Origin: an uncultured Demequina sp.
GTDB taxonomy: Bacteria; Actinomycetota; Actinomycetes; Actinomycetales; Demequinaceae
Assembly (NCBI GenBank): GCA_937925595.1
Contig: CALALQ010000323.1
Span: 1-9,686 of the forward strand
Length of the DNA stretch: 9,686 bases
Reading direction: 5' to 3'
Below are positions 7,288 to 9,686 of this stretch, in pieces (within the stretch, counting starts at the first letter, position 1; each line of letters begins with the position of its first letter). A program made the translations under genes and the position numbers. The notes below the pieces were generated by a model that was not told where the DNA came from, made no database searches, and saw only the letters and a program-made list of their open reading frames with translations.

Positions 7288-7758
7288 TCAGGGGGCCGAC
7301 GCTGCGGTCGCCGTGGGGTCTTCCGGCGGCTTGGTGCGGCACCAGTGCTCCGCGATCAGGCCGCCCACAAACAGCAGCACCGCGCCCGCGGCCGCGATGA
7401 GCGCGGAGATCGCGACGTCCCTGCGCGGACCGTGGCTCCACAGGTCAGCAAGGCCCAGGGCGTAGCCCAGGAACCCGCCTGCCATCAGCACTCCCGCGTA
7501 GGCGCAGGCCTGCGCGAACACGGCAGTGCGAGCGGCGCGCAGAGCGTCGAGACCAGGGTTCTTGCCCTCCTGGTATTGGCGCACGGGCCACGCGAACACG
7601 AGCGCGAGCACGCCGCCCATCACGCAGATGATGGGCATGGTCCACGGGATGGCGGTAGGCGTGTAGCCGCTGTTCAGCGCCAGCCGCGAGACGAGCCACG
7701 CGAGGGCGAGAGCCACGACCGCGATGATCGTGAGCCGCTGCCAGGTGAGATGCTCCAT
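7288..7758 (-). CDS. DUF3180 family four-helix membrane protein
   Basis: A 156-residue protein with four predicted membrane segments at about 9-27, 40-57, 80-103 and 114-137. The segment VRQYQEGKNPGLDALRAART (59-78), between helices two and three, is charged and is the most conserved-looking part; I recognise it as the DUF3180 signature. Proteins of this type lie directly after folK in many actinobacteria (Rv3605c in M. tuberculosis, from memory). The start lies 3 bases after the folB-folK stop, so expression is almost certainly coupled to folate synthesis. The C-terminal tail is polar and Pro/Ala-rich. No function is established to my knowledge, and nothing in the sequence points to an enzyme. 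Transport or membrane tethering of the pathway would be speculation. Confidence 0.85.
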   Translation of the reverse strand: MEHLTWQRLTIIAVVALALAWLVSRLALNSGYTPTAIPWTMPIICVMGGVLALVFAWPVRQYQEGKNPGLDALRAARTAVFAQACAYAGVLMAGGFLGYALGLADLWSHGPRRDVAISALIAAAGAVLLFVGGLIAEHWCRTKPPEDPTATAASAP

Positions 7759-7761
7759 CGG

Positions 7762-8871
7762 CTAGACGGGCGCTCCCGGGTCGTCCCCGCTGTCCACCGG
7801 CGGGTCGACGATGGGCACGGCGCCCGACGCCACGCCCGAGTCTGCAGGGCGCGTCTCCTGAGCGGCTGGCCAGGGCTTGGCGACGACCTGCGCGGAGGCG
7901 GCGTCTACCGACGCGAGCAGCGTGGAGACGGGGCCGCCATTGGGCCCGGGCAGCACTGCGTTGGGGTCCACGTCTGCCATGGGGACCAGGACGAAGGCGC
8001 GCTCGTGGGCGCGCGGGTGCGGCAGAACAAGGTCAGCGGTCGCGCCAACGATGTCGCCGTACGCGACCACGTCGACATCGAGCGTGCGCGGGCCGTTGAC
8101 AACCGTCCGCTCACGGCCATGCACCACCTCGATGCCCTGGCATGCGGCGAGCAGCTCTCGCGGCGCGAGGGCCGTGTCGACGAGCACGACGGCGTTGAGG
8201 TAGTCAGGCTGCGGAGGTCCGCCAACGGCTGCAGACTTCACGAGCGCGGACGTGGCGCGCACGTGAATGCCAGAGATGCGGTCGAGCTCGCGCACGGCGG
8301 CGGCAAGCGTGGGCTCGACAGGACCCAGGTTGCCGCCCAGCGCGATCCACGCCGGCACCGGCTGCAGCGGCCGCTCGTCAAACGAGTCCCGGCCCAGGTT
8401 GGGCGCGGCAAGCGGGTCGTCAGACATGCCAGCGGAGGAGCCGATGCGCTTGTCCGCCCAGAGGGTCCCCGAACGCAGGTCGCGGCGGATCTTCACCACC
8501 ACATCGGCGAATTCGACGTGCAGAGGAGCCTGCGGCTTGTGGATCGCGATGTCCACGCACTCCACGCCTTCAAACTCGAGCACGGCGCGCGCGCAATGCT
8601 CCGCAACCGTCTCCAGCAGATCGGCGGGGGCGCCGGCGAGCACCCCAGCCACAGCGTCGGCGATATCCGAGTAGTTCACCGTGCGCTCAAGGCGGTCCGT
8701 GACTGCCGCGGGCTGCGTGTTGACGTGGGCCACGACGTCGGCGAGGAAGATCTGGCCGCTTTCGCGCTCGGTGGCGAGCACACCGTGATGGCCCGTGACC
8801 CGAACACCCTCCACCACAATCTGGTCGAGTTCGACGCCGCCCTTAATGTACGGATTGACCATCACTGTCAT
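7762..8871 (-). CDS. folB-folK: Bifunctional dihydroneopterin aldolase / HPPK (FolB-FolK fusion)
   Basis: A 369-residue fusion of two consecutive folate enzymes. FolB (about 13-130) cleaves 7,8-dihydroneopterin to 6-hydroxymethyl-7,8-dihydropterin: HHGVLATERESGQ (28-40, with the conserved Glu35), NYSDI (66-70) and HKPQAPL (111-117, the catalytic Lys112). FolK (about 174-305) then pyrophosphorylates that product: WIALGGNLG (175-183), GPRTLDVDVV (260-269, magnesium-binding Asp265 and Asp267) and LPHPRAHERAFVLVPM (283-298). The linker (131-173) is Asp/Pro-rich and the tail (335-369) is acidic and Pro/Ala-rich. In the HPPK loop, Val-Asn (258-259) replaces the usual Arg-Trp. The reading frame is open further upstream to 8931, but the ATG at 8871 is preferred: AGGA lies 7 bases before it and it begins 4 bases after the folP stop. 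No frame break separates the domains. An internal ATG at 8427 has no Shine-Dalgarno sequence, so separate FolK translation is unlikely. Confidence 0.93.
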   Translation of the reverse strand: MTVMVNPYIKGGVELDQIVVEGVRVTGHHGVLATERESGQIFLADVVAHVNTQPAAVTDRLERTVNYSDIADAVAGVLAGAPADLLETVAEHCARAVLEFEGVECVDIAIHKPQAPLHVEFADVVVKIRRDLRSGTLWADKRIGSSAGMSDDPLAAPNLGRDSFDERPLQPVPAWIALGGNLGPVEPTLAAAVRELDRISGIHVRATSALVKSAAVGGPPQPDYLNAVVLVDTALAPRELLAACQGIEVVHGRERTVVNGPRTLDVDVVAYGDIVGATADLVLPHPRAHERAFVLVPMADVDPNAVLPGPNGGPVSTLLASVDAASAQVVAKPWPAAQETRPADSGVASGAVPIVDPPVDSGDDPGAPV

Positions 8872-8875
8872 GGGT

Positions 8876-9685
8876 TCATCCTGGCCCGTGGGTGGCGCTT
8901 TTCCAAGCGTTCGCGATGGCGATTGCGTCACACGATGCGCTCACGTCGTGGACCCGGACCGCCCATACGCCCTGCGCTGCGACAAGGGCGGTGACGGCGG
9001 TGGTGGCCGCCTCGCGCTCCGTGGGATCCCCGTCGGGCCGACCGATGGCCGCTCCAAGGAACCGCTTGCGGCTGGCGCCGATGAGGACTCGCTTGTCCCC
9101 TGCCCAAGCAGGGATGTTGGCGAGCAGCGGCCAGTTGGATTCGCCCACCTTGGCAAAGCCAAGGCCGGGGTCAAGGATGATCCGCTCCGGCTTCACGCCG
9201 GCGGCGGTGAGCGCCTCGACGCGAGTTGCGAGCTCGTCGCGCACCTCGGCGACGACGTCTTCATACACGTCAGCGGCGTCCATTCGATCGCTGTGCGCTC
9301 TCCAGTGCATGCAGATGTAGTCGGTGTCCAGGCTCGCGACTGTCACCGCCATGTCCGGATCGGCAAGGCCTCCGGAGACGTCGTTGATGATCGTGGCGCC
9401 AGCCTCCGCGGCCGCGGCCGCGGTCGAGGCGTTCATCGTGTCAACGGACACCGTGATGCCCGCCTCCGCCAGCGCTGTAATGACAGGAATGACGCGGCGC
9501 TGCTCTTCCTTGGGCTTGACCCGTTCCGCACCGGGGCGAGTGGATTCGCCACCCACATCGACGATGTCGGCCCCCGCCTTGGCGAGAGACAGACCATGCT
9601 GGATGGCAGCGTCGGGCGAAATCCAGAGGCCGCCGTCGCTGAAGCTGTCAGGCGTGACGTTGAGGATGCCCATGACGAGGGGCAT
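8876..9685 (-). CDS. folP: Dihydropteroate synthase (start at or beyond window edge)
   Basis: TIM-barrel enzyme that condenses 6-hydroxymethyl-7,8-dihydropterin pyrophosphate, the product of the FolK half encoded next, with p-aminobenzoate; it is the sulfonamide target. The 269 visible residues carry every family landmark: NVTPDSFSDGG (9-19), DVGGESTRPGA (43-53), SVDT (80-83), NDVSGG (101-106), MHWR (126-129), DPGLGFAK (172-179), GASRKRF (203-209) and VRVHDV (243-248). The segment around MHWRAHS and the rest of the protein resemble the FolP1 type of mycobacteria. The first visible ATG is at 9685, one base from the window edge, and only five residues precede the first core strand. Homologues often have several more residues here, so the true start may lie outside the window. 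It is followed at 4 bases by folB-folK. Confidence 0.95.
   Translation of the reverse strand: MPLVMGILNVTPDSFSDGGLWISPDAAIQHGLSLAKAGADIVDVGGESTRPGAERVKPKEEQRRVIPVITALAEAGITVSVDTMNASTAAAAAEAGATIINDVSGGLADPDMAVTVASLDTDYICMHWRAHSDRMDAADVYEDVVAEVRDELATRVEALTAAGVKPERIILDPGLGFAKVGESNWPLLANIPAWAGDKRVLIGASRKRFLGAAIGRPDGDPTEREAATTAVTALVAAQGVWAVRVHDVSASCDAIAIANAWKSATHGPG
8879..8882 (-). promoter_or_regulatory. Ribosome binding site deciding the folB-folK start
   Basis: AGGA on the minus strand lies 7 bases before the ATG at 8871 and overlaps the last codons of folP. It favours this start over the longer frame beginning at 8931, which would place 20 extra, non-family residues before FolB and overlap folP by 56 bases. 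Confidence 0.65.
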
Positions 9686-9686
9686 G

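Noticed and set aside
8872..8931. The longer N-terminus for folB-folK starting at 8931
   Set aside because: The added 20 residues match no FolB family sequence and overlap folP by 56 bases, while the ATG at 8871 has a well-spaced AGGA.
7237..8994. A 585-codon open frame on the plus strand, antisense to the DUF3180, folB-folK and folP genes
   Set aside because: It lies opposite three well-identified genes. Its translation is rich in Arg, His and Gly with no domain, as expected for an antisense frame in high-GC DNA.

Overview
This 9.7 kb window comes from a high-GC Gram-positive bacterium (Actinomycetota). Gene order and protein flavour suggest Micrococcales, but I cannot fix the genus from sequence alone. 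It is densely coding: nine protein genes, no RNA gene, insertion sequence, prophage or CRISPR array seen, and no gene-free stretch above 300 bases.

Positions 9686 down to 1844 (minus strand) hold one eight-gene, co-directional, operon-like run: folP (edge of window), a folB-folK fusion, a DUF3180 membrane protein, a small YdbS-like bPH2 membrane protein, a large YdbT-like bPH2 membrane protein, a Rossmann/DUF2520 protein, panC and nadB. Neighbours overlap or lie 3-20 bases apart; the only larger gap is 49 bases between the DUF3180 and YdbS-like genes. The order folP-folB-folK-DUF3180-(PH)-DUF2520-panC resembles the folate/pantothenate cluster of mycobacteria (the Rv3608c-Rv3602c region of M. 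tuberculosis, from memory). The run thus joins three cofactor pathways: tetrahydropterin/folate (FolP, FolB, FolK), pantothenate/CoA (PanC and perhaps the DUF2520 protein) and NAD (NadB). Three membrane proteins of unclear function sit in the middle.

Positions 63-1811 (plus strand) hold one convergent gene for a secreted RTX-type calcium-binding protein. It has an N-terminal Sec-like signal peptide, 16 uninterrupted nonapeptide repeats, further shorter repeat blocks and an unrecognised C-terminal region. Only 32 bases separate its stop from the nadB stop, with a small hairpin between them. Its base composition looks lower in GC than the operon. The expected followers of panC and nadB (panD, nadC, coaX) are not in the window, so the nadB/RTX junction looks like a boundary between a conserved housekeeping block and accessory DNA.

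I found no clear evidence of a wholly new multi-gene system. The best leads are the DUF2520 protein as a possible ketopantoate reductase, the RTX protein's architecture, the FolB-FolK fusion with an altered HPPK loop, and the bPH2/DUF3180 membrane proteins embedded in a cofactor operon.
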